11,458 bases of DNA from Geoglobus sp. (GTDB lineage Archaea; Halobacteriota; Archaeoglobi; Archaeoglobales; Archaeoglobaceae), in contig JALURI010000148.1 in assembly GCA_027016965.1 (NCBI GenBank), forward strand, positions 1 through 11,458. Direction: 5' to 3'. Each line of letters starts with the position of its first letter. The stretch's first letter is position 1. The position numbers and the translations under genes are program-made. The notes under the pieces were generated by a model that saw only the letters and a program-made list of their open reading frames with translations, made no database searches and was not told the DNA's origin. Below, piece by piece: positions 1 to 6,137 of the stretch.

Positions 1-172
1 GAATATAGGCAGTAAAAGGATAGATGAAGCAAAAAGAACGGGTGCAGAGATGATTGTTTCTGCATGCCCCTTCTGCAAGCTCCATCTCATTCATGCAGCG
101 GATAAAAAGATTGAGGTTCGAGACATTGTTGAGCTTGTAAACGAGAGGGCAAAACCTTTAAATACTGATTAG
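1..172 (+). CDS. C-terminal fragment of a CCG-domain (HdrD/GlpC-like) Fe-S oxidoreductase subunit
   Basis: The window opens inside a gene. The in-frame codons run from base 2 to a TAG at 170-172 and give the last 56 residues. The segment reads TGAEMIVSACPFCKLHL, then a short helix-rich tail ending IVELVNERAKPLNTD. The ACPFC motif after a 'TGA-x-x-IVSA' strand is typical of the second half of the CCG cysteine-rich domain found in heterodisulfide reductase HdrB/HdrD and GlpC-like proteins, where the cysteines hold an unusual Fe-S cluster or receive electrons. In Archaeoglobales such proteins are common in membrane or cytoplasmic electron-transfer complexes. The N-terminal ferredoxin part, if present, lies outside the window, so partner and substrate cannot be told. 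SpoVG begins about 38 bases downstream on the same strand and could be co-transcribed. Confidence 0.7.
   Translation, partial: NIGSKRIDEAKRTGAEMIVSACPFCKLHLIHAADKKIEVRDIVELVNERAKPLNTD
157..164 (+). promoter_or_regulatory. TATA-like box before the SpoVG gene
   Basis: TTTAAATA lies in the last codons of the upstream gene. A TSS about 25 bp from its centre would fall near 186, leaving a short leader that contains the AGGAGG at 196-201. The SpoVG gene may therefore have its own promoter besides readthrough from upstream. Inference from spacing only. Confidence 0.35.
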
Positions 173-195
173 CCTAAGAAGGAGGAACAGAAAGC

Positions 196-203
196 AGGAG
201 GAG
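196..203 (+). promoter_or_regulatory. Strong Shine-Dalgarno for SpoVG, with a second SD-like copy upstream
   Basis: AGGAGGAG at 196-203 is an excellent Shine-Dalgarno match for the TTG at 210 or the GTG at 213. A second GGAGG sits at 181-185, about 15 bases upstream, with no start codon near it, so the leader carries two SD-like elements. Most first genes in this window lack an SD altogether. Confidence 0.6.
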
Positions 204-209
204 TCAAAA

Positions 210-464
210 TTGGTGGAAATAACCGAAGTTAGAATATATAAATCCAAGGGAGAAGGTGCGGTCAAGGCATACGCATCTGTTAGCCTTGATGGAGAATTTG
301 TTGTAAAGGGGCTGAAGGTTCTTGAAAATGAAAATGGACTCTGGGTGAGTATGCCTTCAAGAAAGGCGAAGGATGGAAGCTATCAGGATATATTTCATCC
401 AACAAGCAAAGAGGCAAGAGAGAAAATCGTCAATGCGGTTCTGGATGCATACAGACAGACCTGA
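210..464 (+). CDS. spoVG: SpoVG-family nucleic-acid-binding protein
   Basis: A protein of 83-84 residues that matches SpoVG throughout: an N-terminal ITEVRIYKS strand, the central segment SLDGEFVVKGLKVLENENGL, the signature WVSMPSRKAKDGSYQDIFHP, and a C-terminal helix REKIVNAVLDAY. In bacteria SpoVG is a small site-specific DNA- and RNA-binding protein affecting sporulation, septation and virulence genes. This copy ends right after the C-terminal helix, without the acidic tail of the Bacillus protein. The first codon is either TTG (210) or the next codon, GTG (213). The GTG start gives MEITEVRIY, which aligns with the bacterial MEVTDVRL start, but the Shine-Dalgarno spacing fits both. An archaeon has no sporulation role for it, so general RNA/DNA regulation is my inference. 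The family is mainly bacterial, which suggests ancient transfer. Confidence 0.85.
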   Translation: MVEITEVRIYKSKGEGAVKAYASVSLDGEFVVKGLKVLENENGLWVSMPSRKAKDGSYQDIFHPTSKEAREKIVNAVLDAYRQT

Positions 465-498
465 TCCGGAACTGTTTTTCAAAAATTTGTGATGAAGT

Positions 499-506
499 TT
501 TTTATA
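499..506 (+). promoter_or_regulatory. TATA box for the nikR-permease unit
   Basis: TTTTTATA is centred about 25 bp before the ATG at 528, so the transcript probably begins at or next to the start codon (leaderless). No Shine-Dalgarno precedes the ATG. A short inverted repeat, TGAAG (493-497) and CTTCA (520-524), brackets the TATA element and could be an operator. Confidence 0.5.
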
Positions 507-527
507 CTGATATTTTAATCTTCAATT

Positions 528-941
528 ATGGAAGAGAGCATCGCGAGAATTGGTGTAAGCCTTCCCAAGAATCTACTTGAAGAATTTGATTCTGTCATCC
601 TGAACAGAGGATATTCATCCCGAAGTGAGGCAATAAGGGATGCAATAAGGAATTACATTCTTGAATACAAGTGGATGGAAAGGGAGGAGGGAGAGGTGGT
701 TGGGGTTGTAAATGTGATCTACACCCACTCCATAAAGGGCATAAATGATTCAATCATAAACTTACAGCATGATTTTCATGAGATAATAACCACAACACTC
801 CACATCCACCTGAACTCTGAAATGTGCTTGGAGATGATTCTTGTCAGAGGTAACATGAAAGAAATAAAGAAACTTGTTGACAGAATTAGCTCTACAAAGG
901 GAGTCATAAATGTAAAGCTGATTACTGCCATGAGAGAATGA
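528..941 (+). CDS. nikR: Nickel-responsive ribbon-helix-helix regulator NikR
   Basis: A 137-residue protein with the full NikR layout. An N-terminal ribbon-helix-helix DNA-binding domain ([15 protein letters not shown], then [16 protein letters not shown], roughly residues 6-44) is followed by the ACT-like nickel-binding domain. The four high-affinity square-planar Ni(II) ligands of Escherichia coli NikR (His76, His87, His89, Cys95) correspond by spacing to His81, His92, His94 and Cys100 here. NikR works as a tetramer that binds operator DNA when loaded with nickel, usually to repress nickel uptake. The ATG follows a TATA box at the right distance for a leaderless message. Its stop codon overlaps the start of the EamA permease by 4 bases (ATGA), so the two are translationally coupled. 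No Nik or Cbi/Nic transporter is seen in the window; the regulated targets may include the permease. Confidence 0.93.
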   Translation: MEESIARIGVSLPKNLLEEFDSVILNRGYSSRSEAIRDAIRNYILEYKWMEREEGEVVGVVNVIYTHSIKGINDSIINLQHDFHEIITTTLHIHLNSEMCLEMILVRGNMKEIKKLVDRISSTKGVINVKLITAMRE

Positions 942-1744
942 TCGATCTGATATTGATTGCATTTCTTTTCAGTCTTCATCAGATTTTCATAAGAAAGGGT
1001 GTTGAGTATGGGGATGCAAATTATGGAGCTCTTGTTAGCCTTATCACAACATCAATCATTTTCTCCATCCTCTCAATAAACAGACTTTTTGTCAATCCGA
1101 AATTCTTACTACTGATGATTGTTGCAGGCATTCTCCACTTCCTTGTTGCAAGAACCGCATTCTACAATGCAATAAGCAGAATTGGGGCAAATTCAGCAGG
1201 GAGTATTTCTGCAACAAGAATGTTCTTTGCAGTGATATTTGGTTTTGCTCTGGGAGAGGAAATTGGGATAAAGGTCGTTCTGATGGCTGTGCTCATTTTT
1301 GCCGGAATATATCTGATCTCCACTCCGGAGGGTGTTGGGGATCTGAAAGGAATTGCTCTTGCCCTTCTTACGGGAGTTACAACAGCTCTTTCATCTGCGA
1401 TAGTGAAAACTGGGATGCATATAAATCCAGACCCTGTTTTTGGGAGTGCAATTGGATACGTGATCTCAACAGCACTGTTTCCTTTTTTCTTTAGTTACAG
1501 AAAAAGAGGAGGTGAGAGGTTTTTTATTCCAGCCGGAATTTTTGTTGGAGCGGGACATTACCTGAGATATAAAGCATTGATAAATCAACCATTGAGTGTT
1601 GTTGAGCCTGTTCTCAGCACTTATCCGCTTTTTACACTGATTCTAACGGCACTCACAATGGGAAAAATAGAGAATCTCAGCAGAAACATCGCTCTTGGAT
1701 CCCTGCTGATAGTTCTTGGGATTGAGAGCTACTATCTGCTCTGA
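938..1744 (+). CDS. EamA/DMT-family membrane permease coupled to nikR
   Basis: A 268-residue, very hydrophobic protein with about nine or ten predicted transmembrane helices in two similar halves. Each half ends in the usual EamA pattern: [24 protein letters not shown]...LGEE (about 80-108) and [27 protein letters not shown] in the second half. This places it in the drug/metabolite transporter superfamily, whose members export or exchange amino acids, nucleotide sugars, metabolites or, rarely, metals. The substrate cannot be read from the sequence. The start codon lies in the nikR stop (ATGA), so it is made with NikR and probably under nickel control. It lacks the His-rich loop of RcnA-type nickel exporters. 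The 3' end overlaps the convergent lipid synthase gene by 13 bases. Confidence 0.82.
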   Translation: MIDLILIAFLFSLHQIFIRKGVEYGDANYGALVSLITTSIIFSILSINRLFVNPKFLLLMIVAGILHFLVARTAFYNAISRIGANSAGSISATRMFFAVIFGFALGEEIGIKVVLMAVLIFAGIYLISTPEGVGDLKGIALALLTGVTTALSSAIVKTGMHINPDPVFGSAIGYVISTALFPFFFSYRKRGGERFFIPAGIFVGAGHYLRYKALINQPLSVVEPVLSTYPLFTLILTALTMGKIENLSRNIALGSLLIVLGIESYYLL

Positions 1745-2286
1745 CCATATGTAAAGATGATCCTGTGGATTGCTGTGAGGTGTGACAGAATTGTTACCAA
1801 AAGCAGAGAGTAATAGTTCAGATCAAGCATCAGACCGGCAATGAGTATTATTGTTCTCTCACCTCTTTCAGCAATGCCCACATCACATCTATCAATTATC
1901 TGCTCTGCCTTTGCCCTTGTGTAGCTGACCATAAGTGCACCAACAACAGCCAGAGATGCAAGAAGAATCTGATCTGCATGGATCCCGATTGAGATTATAA
2001 TGGCTGCATCAACATATCTGTCCATAACAGAGTCAAGAAATCCACCAAATTCTGATTTTAAATTTTCATTTCGTGCAAGTGCACCATCAAGAGCGTCCAG
2101 AAATGCGCTGAGAAAGAGAAAGGCAACTCCCTCAAAAACTTTTCCGGTCAGAATGAAGTATGCTGAGCCCAGGCCAATCAAAATTGCGAGAACTGTGAGA
2201 TGGTTTGGTTTTACACCTAAGCTTGCAATTTTTTCGGTAAGGGGTTGGAGAATAACTGAAATTATCGGCTTAAACCTGCTCAGCAT
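1732..2286 (-). CDS. CDP-alcohol phosphatidyltransferase, archaetidylinositol phosphate synthase-like
   Basis: A membrane enzyme of 184 residues (195 if a GTG at 2319 is used). The CDP-alcohol phosphotransferase signature D-x2-D-G-x2-A-R-x8-G-x3-D-x3-D is intact: DALDGALAR, then G and two aspartates in GGFLDSVMD (Asp64, Asp67, Asp85 and Asp89 in the 184-residue form), the metal- and CDP-binding residues. About six hydrophobic helices follow the family pattern. The length and the GVKPNHLTVL lead-in resemble archaeal enzymes that join CDP-archaeol to myo-inositol phosphate or a similar head-group alcohol. I chose the ATG at 2286 because GGGA lies about 6 bases before it and its MLSRFKP start fits the family; the GTG at 2319 would deepen the overlap with the upstream regulator from 17 to 50 bases. 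Exact alcohol substrate: inference. Confidence 0.85.
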   Translation of the reverse strand: MLSRFKPIISVILQPLTEKIASLGVKPNHLTVLAILIGLGSAYFILTGKVFEGVAFLFLSAFLDALDGALARNENLKSEFGGFLDSVMDRYVDAAIIISIGIHADQILLASLAVVGALMVSYTRAKAEQIIDRCDVGIAERGERTIILIAGLMLDLNYYSLLLVTILSHLTAIHRIIFTYGQSR

Positions 2287-2578
2287 TCTGTTCCCTTTTG
2301 ACCAGAGTGCAGAGCTCACAGAGCTTCAAACTCAGCTCTTTTTCAGTTATTTTTCCTTCCTCGATCTCATCAGCAATCTTTTTTATTCTCTTCTTTAAAG
2401 CTTCAGTCCCTCCTACTCCTCTTTTTCCATGAACGTATTGACTGACTGCTGCTACTGTAATACCCAGCAGCTGTGCTACTTCTTTTTTCTTATATCCCCT
2501 TGCAACAAGTTCTCTTGCTATTTCCCCTCGAATTACAGGAATTACCCTTGAAGCAAATACCTCACATGGCGATTTCAT
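2270..2578 (-). CDS. COG2522-type HTH transcriptional regulator
   Basis: A 102-residue protein. Residues 1-30 (MKSPCEVFASRVIPVIRGEI...) form the helical N-terminal part typical of this archaeal family. Residues 31-52 are a Cro/XRE-like helix-turn-helix (KKEVAQLLGITVAAVSQYVHGKRG). A C-terminal helix holds a CELC pair (Cys87, Cys90). The conserved Cys5 together with CELC suggests a metal or redox site, as inference. The ATG at 2578 fits the family start; an in-frame TTG at 2590 would add four residues. A TATA box at 2609-2616 puts the TSS near 2587, giving a leader of about ten bases. The gene overlaps the lipid synthase that follows, so the pair forms one unit, and the regulator may control that unit. 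Regulator identity is firm, target unknown. Confidence 0.85.
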   Translation of the reverse strand: MKSPCEVFASRVIPVIRGEIARELVARGYKKKEVAQLLGITVAAVSQYVHGKRGVGGTEALKKRIKKIADEIEEGKITEKELSLKLCELCTLVKREQNAEQV

Positions 2579-2608
2579 ACCGTCTCTCAAAAATTCTTCG
2601 CTGATAGA

Positions 2609-2616
2609 TTATATAA
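2609..2616 (-). promoter_or_regulatory. TATA box for the HTH regulator-lipid synthase unit
   Basis: On the minus strand it reads TTATATAA, with its centre about 34 bp from the ATG at 2578. This predicts a short leader carrying a GAGAG element. It is separate from the TATA of the divergent PhoU-like gene, and both fit in an intergenic region of about 100 bp. Confidence 0.55.
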
Positions 2617-2645
2617 CTCTTACTGGCTGTTCTCCCATGAAAAGC

Positions 2646-2653
2646 TTTAAATA
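2646..2653 (+). promoter_or_regulatory. TATA box for the PhoU-TrkA_C gene
   Basis: TTTAAATA is centred about 29 bp upstream of the ATG at 2679, with an AAAGC stretch just before it that could serve as a BRE. It predicts a nearly leaderless message (about 4 bases). There is no Shine-Dalgarno. Confidence 0.5.
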
Positions 2654-2678
2654 AGCTCCAAGGAAAATATCAGTTGAG

Positions 2679-3866
2679 ATGCCAAAAACTGTGAAAGATC
2701 TGTTTATTGAGATTAAAGATACCACTGAACTCATGGTTGATCTCGCTTATTCGGCAATTCTTTTTGACAATGAGGATATAGCAGAGGAGGTCCTTGATCT
2801 TGAGGAAAAAATTGAGGAACTTCTGAGAAATCTGAGGGTTGTTTCGATTCTCGCAGGAAGAAGGGTGGAAGAGGCTGAAATGGTCTCTTCAATACTTTCA
2901 ATTGCCTCATCAGCTCAAAAAATAGGTGAAGCTGCTGCTGACATTGCAACTCTTGTTTTGAGAGGCTTCAAGCTTTCGGAGGAATTGATAAATGAGATCC
3001 TGCTTGAAAGCGAGGAGACCCTTGTCAGAGCGAAGGTTCATGAAGAGTCTGAGGTTGCAGGCAGAACTCTTGGAGAAACAAGACTTCACAGCAGAACCGG
3101 AATGAGAGTTATAGCAATTAAAAGGGGATTTGACTGGCTATTTGACCCAGATAGAGACACGAAAATACTGAAAGGAGATGTTTTGATTGCAAGAGGTGAC
3201 ATATCGGGAATTGGTGAATTTATGAAGATTGTTTCTGGAAAGGTCGAAAACTACATGGAGACAAAGATAGAGGAAAGAGAGCTCGAAAAGTCTGTTGACA
3301 TACTCATAGAGATGAAGGATCTTTCAGAATTATCTGTTGATCTTGGGTACTCCTCTCTTCTATATTACAACGAAGAGATAGCCAATGAAGTTTACTATCT
3401 GGAAGAAAAAATAGATCAGCTCAAGCTTGAGCTTGTTAACTGGGTTCTGCATGCGGTTAGAAAATCTGATAAGGAGGATTTCAAGGTTTTAATGTCTCTC
3501 ATAGACATAGCCTATTCATCAGAGATAATTGCAGATGCAGCAAAGGAGATATCGGGGATAGTCGTGAAAAAGCAAGAGATACATCCTGTTTTCAGATCGG
3601 CGATGATGGAAAGCGATGAAATACTTAGTGTGATTGAGGTTGCACAGGGATGTGAGCTTGATGGCAGAACACTTGGGGAGGCGAGAGTTGAATCAAATAC
3701 AGGAATGCATGTTGTTGCTATCAAGAGAGGAAACAGGTGGATAACAAAGCCAAGAGCAACAACGAGAATGGCTGCTGGGGACGTTCTGTTTGCAAAGGGA
3801 ACAAGAGAGGGAGAGGAGCTTTTGAAAAAGATGTGCTCAGCTACCTTACAGAGGTCATTAACTTAG
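2679..3866 (+). CDS. Tandem PhoU-TrkA_C (RCK_C) domain regulatory protein
   Basis: A soluble 395-residue protein built as an internal duplication. Each half has a PhoU-like helical domain and then a TrkA_C (RCK_C) domain. Half 1 covers about residues 1-195 and half 2 about 200-395. The repeats are clearly alignable: DLAYSAILFDNEDIAEEVLDLEEKI with DLGYSSLLYYNEEIANEVYYLEEKI, and AGRTLGETRLHSRTGMRVIAIKRG with DGRTLGEARVESNTGMHVVAIKRG. The family corresponds to archaeal COG3273-like proteins. RCK_C domains bind small regulatory ligands (c-di-AMP in some bacterial potassium systems) and PhoU domains pair with transporters, so a role in ion or phosphate transport control is likely. No channel or transporter is adjacent; the nearest is the PiT gene about 2.6 kb on. 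Its 3' end overlaps the convergent mfnB by 26 bases. Confidence 0.85.
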   Translation: MPKTVKDLFIEIKDTTELMVDLAYSAILFDNEDIAEEVLDLEEKIEELLRNLRVVSILAGRRVEEAEMVSSILSIASSAQKIGEAAADIATLVLRGFKLSEELINEILLESEETLVRAKVHEESEVAGRTLGETRLHSRTGMRVIAIKRGFDWLFDPDRDTKILKGDVLIARGDISGIGEFMKIVSGKVENYMETKIEERELEKSVDILIEMKDLSELSVDLGYSSLLYYNEEIANEVYYLEEKIDQLKLELVNWVLHAVRKSDKEDFKVLMSLIDIAYSSEIIADAAKEISGIVVKKQEIHPVFRSAMMESDEILSVIEVAQGCELDGRTLGEARVESNTGMHVVAIKRGNRWITKPRATTRMAAGDVLFAKGTREGEELLKKMCSATLQRSLT

Positions 3867-4545
3867 CGACAAGATCGTGTCTTATCGTTGAATTTCTCCC
3901 ATTCTCACACACCATGGTTCTGACACCGATTATGTCCGGATCTATCTCTTTCAGTAATGAGATGTGATCCCATGAAAGCGATCCTGCAAGTGCACAAAAC
4001 ATCCCCCTTTCATGAGCCAGATCCACAAATTTTCTGAGGGTTTCTGGGTTCATGAACTCAAACAGGTTTTTTCCATCCTTTATTGCGGTGTCAATCATTA
4101 TTCCATCACATCCTGCTTTATAGGCTGGTTCAGCAATGGAAAGTGGTGAGACCGCACATATTCTGCTGTGATCAGCATATCCCGCTGCAACAATCATCAC
4201 AGAGGGGTTGTAATCTCTTACGGCTCTGACCACATTACTCATCATCTCAAATACCTGGTTTTCGGTTTTTATGCCAAAAAGGCCTACCTTGATATAATCC
4301 GCTCCGGAAACAGCGGCACCAAGAGCGGCAAGGCTTGCAGTTCCTGGCTTGAAATCTAAATCACCAACAGTCGCACTCAGAAGTTTGTTATGCTTTTCTA
4401 CAAGCTCCTTCACGTTTCTTATAATCCAGGGAAAGTTTGCACCAAGAGAACCTTCAGCAGGATTCTTGACATCAATTATGTCTGCTCCACCCCTTAAAGA
4501 TTCCATTGCCTCCTCAATGCTCATGGGTGAAACCAGCACTTTCAT
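3841..4545 (-). CDS. mfnB: (5-formylfuran-3-yl)methyl phosphate synthase MfnB
   Basis: A 234-residue TIM-barrel enzyme that condenses two glyceraldehyde-3-phosphate molecules to 4-(hydroxymethyl)-2-furancarboxaldehyde phosphate, the furan precursor of methanofuran. It starts MKVLVSPMSIEEAMESLRGG and keeps ADIIDVKNPAEGSLGANFPW, the family signature. The residues reported as important in the Methanocaldococcus enzyme are in place: Asp25, Lys27, Lys86 (IKVGLFG), Asp152 and Lys156 (IDTAIKDG), the last three shifted by one. The frame stays open to 5079, but the extra N-terminal residues lie antisense to the neighbouring gene and do not resemble the family, so I use the ATG at 4545. No good Shine-Dalgarno is present; the TATA at 4568-4575 fits a leaderless message. 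Its presence implies methanofuran synthesis, as in methanogens and Archaeoglobales. Confidence 0.93.
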   Translation of the reverse strand: MKVLVSPMSIEEAMESLRGGADIIDVKNPAEGSLGANFPWIIRNVKELVEKHNKLLSATVGDLDFKPGTASLAALGAAVSGADYIKVGLFGIKTENQVFEMMSNVVRAVRDYNPSVMIVAAGYADHSRICAVSPLSIAEPAYKAGCDGIMIDTAIKDGKNLFEFMNPETLRKFVDLAHERGMFCALAGSLSWDHISLLKEIDPDIIGVRTMVCENGRNSTIRHDLVAKLMTSVR

Positions 4546-4567
4546 CACATCAAGCCATGTAAAGCTG

Positions 4568-4575
4568 TATATATA
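4568..4575. promoter_or_regulatory. Shared symmetric TATA element between mfnB and the HisA-like gene
   Basis: TATATATA lies in the 49-bp gap between the two divergent ATGs. Its centre is about 23.5 bp from the plus-strand ATG (4595) and 26.5 bp from the minus-strand ATG (4545), so one palindromic box can place a leaderless start in both directions. I see no second TATA in the gap. Confidence 0.55.
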
Positions 4576-4594
4576 GATATTGAAAATTATCTTC

Positions 4595-5266
4595 ATGGAC
4601 GTGTACTTTGTGATGGATATAAGAAATGGGAAGGTTGTTGCAGGTAAAATGGGAAAGAGAGATGAATACATGGAGATTTCGAAAACAAGCAAAATTGTCA
4701 GCACATCAAATCCTGTTAATATTGTTAATATCCTCAGACCGAAAAATGTATACATTGCGGATCTTGACAGAATTGAACGCAAAGGTGACAATTTCCAGAC
4801 AATTTTGGAGATTTCAGGGAAAGTTGAAAGAACAATAGCTGACCTTGGTTTTGAAAAAATTGAGGAAAAACCATATCCTTTTACACCTGTTCTTGGAACA
4901 GAAACCTTTGATTTAAGGCTGCTAAAAGATGGTGACTGGATTGTAAGCATAGATGTTAAAGAAAAACTTCTTGACAGAAGCAGAAGGTTTGAGAGCATGG
5001 AAGAGGTGATTGAGTACCTGAATTCATACAGGATTTCAGGAATAATCGTTCTTCCGATACACAGGGTTGGAAGTCTCACCTTTGACCTTTCACTTGTGGA
5101 AACAGCTGTAAAAATCTCAGATCATCCTGTTCTAACAGGTGGAGGATTGAAAAGCAGAGAAGACCTTTTTATGGCAAAAGAGATTGGTCTGGATGGAGTT
5201 CTTGTATCCACCGCCTTCCATTTAGGACTTCTCGGTCTTCATGTCTTGAGGGAGGGGAAAATATAG
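4595..5266 (+). CDS. HisA-related TIM-barrel protein (COG1411), function unknown
   Basis: A 223-residue protein distantly related to ProFAR isomerase HisA. It has a first strand MDIRNGKVV with an Asp8 equivalent, IADLDRI (54-60, like VDLDGA), SIDVK with Asp120 matching the second catalytic Asp position, and the C-terminal phosphate-binding segment TGGGLKSREDL (181-191) with GVLVSTAFHLG. The N-terminal-half GGGIR phosphate motif of HisA is replaced by an IADLGFEK segment, and the TDIxRDGT loop reads LPIHRVGS. So it is probably not a histidine enzyme; one phosphate site may remain. An in-frame TTG at 4580 would extend it by five residues, but the TATA spacing and lack of a Shine-Dalgarno favour the ATG at 4595. 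It is divergent from mfnB, which suggests a role near cofactor biosynthesis (inference). Confidence 0.8.
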   Translation: MDVYFVMDIRNGKVVAGKMGKRDEYMEISKTSKIVSTSNPVNIVNILRPKNVYIADLDRIERKGDNFQTILEISGKVERTIADLGFEKIEEKPYPFTPVLGTETFDLRLLKDGDWIVSIDVKEKLLDRSRRFESMEEVIEYLNSYRISGIIVLPIHRVGSLTFDLSLVETAVKISDHPVLTGGGLKSREDLFMAKEIGLDGVLVSTAFHLGLLGLHVLREGKI

Positions 5267-5272
5267 AAAAAA

Positions 5273-5280
5273 AAATAATA
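5273..5280 (+). promoter_or_regulatory. TATA-like box for the prs operon
   Basis: AAATAATA follows a run of A directly after the preceding stop codon. Its centre is about 24.5 bp before the ATG at 5301, fitting a leaderless start. The gap is only 34 bp, so readthrough from the HisA-like gene is also possible. Confidence 0.4.
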
Positions 5281-5300
5281 CCCCTGCATCATCTGAAAAC

Positions 5301-6137
5301 ATGAAACTCATTGCAGGGCCATCATCACCTCTTCTCACCCAGAGAATCGCTGAAAAGACAGGCTTTGAAATTGTCGATACAACATACAGGAGATTTCCAG
5401 ATGGGGAGCTGTATGTTATGGTGAAGGGAGATGATGACAGTTATGCAGTTGTGAACAGCCTGAGATCAAATGAGGACATCGTTTACCTCATGCTCATATT
5501 TGATGCTCTTGAAGGAAAGAACATTACAGCCGTGATCCCATATATGGGATATGCCAGACAGGACAGGGCATTTTTGGATGGAGAAGCTGTGAGCATAAGG
5601 GCAGTTGCAAGATTGATAGAAAATTATGCTGACAGAATACTTACTGTGAACATTCACAGTGAGAAGGCAAAGAAACACTTCAGAAAGCTGATAGAGCTTG
5701 ATGCAATGGAAACAATAGGTCAGCACTACAGAGGGAGAAACATTGTGATGCTCTCTCCAGATAGAGGCTCTTTGAGTAGAGTAAGAAGAGCAGCAGAAAT
5801 TGCAGGATGTGAGTTTGATTATCTGGAAAAGAGAAGGATAGATGCTGAAAATGTGGAAATTGCTCCAAAAAGCTTGGATATTGAGGGAAAAGAGGTGGCA
5901 ATTGTGGATGATATTATCTCCACCGGAGGGACTGTTATCACTGCAACGAAACAGCTTATTGGAAAAGCCAAGAAAATTGAGGCAACATGTGTTCACGGTA
6001 TTTTTGCATTCAATGCTCTCAACAGGCTTTTCTCTTCAGGTGTCAGTGAGGTAAAGTCCACCGACACAATTGAGAGTCAGGTCAGCGCACTTTCTGTCTC
6101 TGATATTATCTCAGAGGTGTTGTTCAATGAAGTTTGA
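5301..6137 (+). CDS. prs: Ribose-phosphate pyrophosphokinase (PRPP synthase), archaeal type
   Basis: A cytoplasmic enzyme of 278 residues, shorter than the roughly 310-residue bacterial form and like archaeal PRPP synthases. It converts ribose 5-phosphate and ATP to PRPP for nucleotide, histidine and tetrahydromethanopterin synthesis. Visible motifs: RFPDGELYV (31-39), the ATP-side loop PYMGYARQDRAF (80-91), SPDRGS (152-157), the flexible-loop Lys in EKRR (176-179), and the ribose-phosphate loop VDDIISTGGT (202-211). It is the first gene of a tight five-gene run. Its last 11 bases overlap the thioesterase gene, whose Shine-Dalgarno lies inside prs. Phosphate is an activator of many PRPP synthases, which fits the phosphate-transport genes downstream. 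Confidence 0.94.
   Translation: MKLIAGPSSPLLTQRIAEKTGFEIVDTTYRRFPDGELYVMVKGDDDSYAVVNSLRSNEDIVYLMLIFDALEGKNITAVIPYMGYARQDRAFLDGEAVSIRAVARLIENYADRILTVNIHSEKAKKHFRKLIELDAMETIGQHYRGRNIVMLSPDRGSLSRVRRAAEIAGCEFDYLEKRRIDAENVEIAPKSLDIEGKEVAIVDDIISTGGTVITATKQLIGKAKKIEATCVHGIFAFNALNRLFSSGVSEVKSTDTIESQVSALSVSDIISEVLFNEV
6114..6119 (+). promoter_or_regulatory. Shine-Dalgarno inside prs for the thioesterase gene
   Basis: GAGGTG matches the 16S anti-SD and ends 7 bases before the ATG at 6127. It decides the thioesterase start over the upstream in-frame ATG at 6070, which would extend the overlap with prs. Confidence 0.6.

Noticed and set aside
4580..4594. TTG start for the HisA-like gene, five codons upstream
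   Set aside because: It would lie only about 9 bases from the TATA element, inside the expected promoter, and has no Shine-Dalgarno.
4546..5079. A long N-terminal extension of MfnB (frame open to 5079)
   Set aside because: It is antisense to the HisA-like gene and low in family similarity; MfnB homologues start at MKVLVSP, matching the ATG at 4545 and the TATA at 4568-4575.
5267..5275. Nine-A run after the HisA-like gene as a terminator
   Set aside because: Archaeal termination uses T-runs on the coding strand; this A-run more likely belongs to the prs promoter.
5466..5996. A 176-codon open frame on the minus strand inside prs
   Set aside because: It is fully antisense to a well-conserved prs; its product is rich in Cys, Ser and His without any domain, as expected of a shadow frame.
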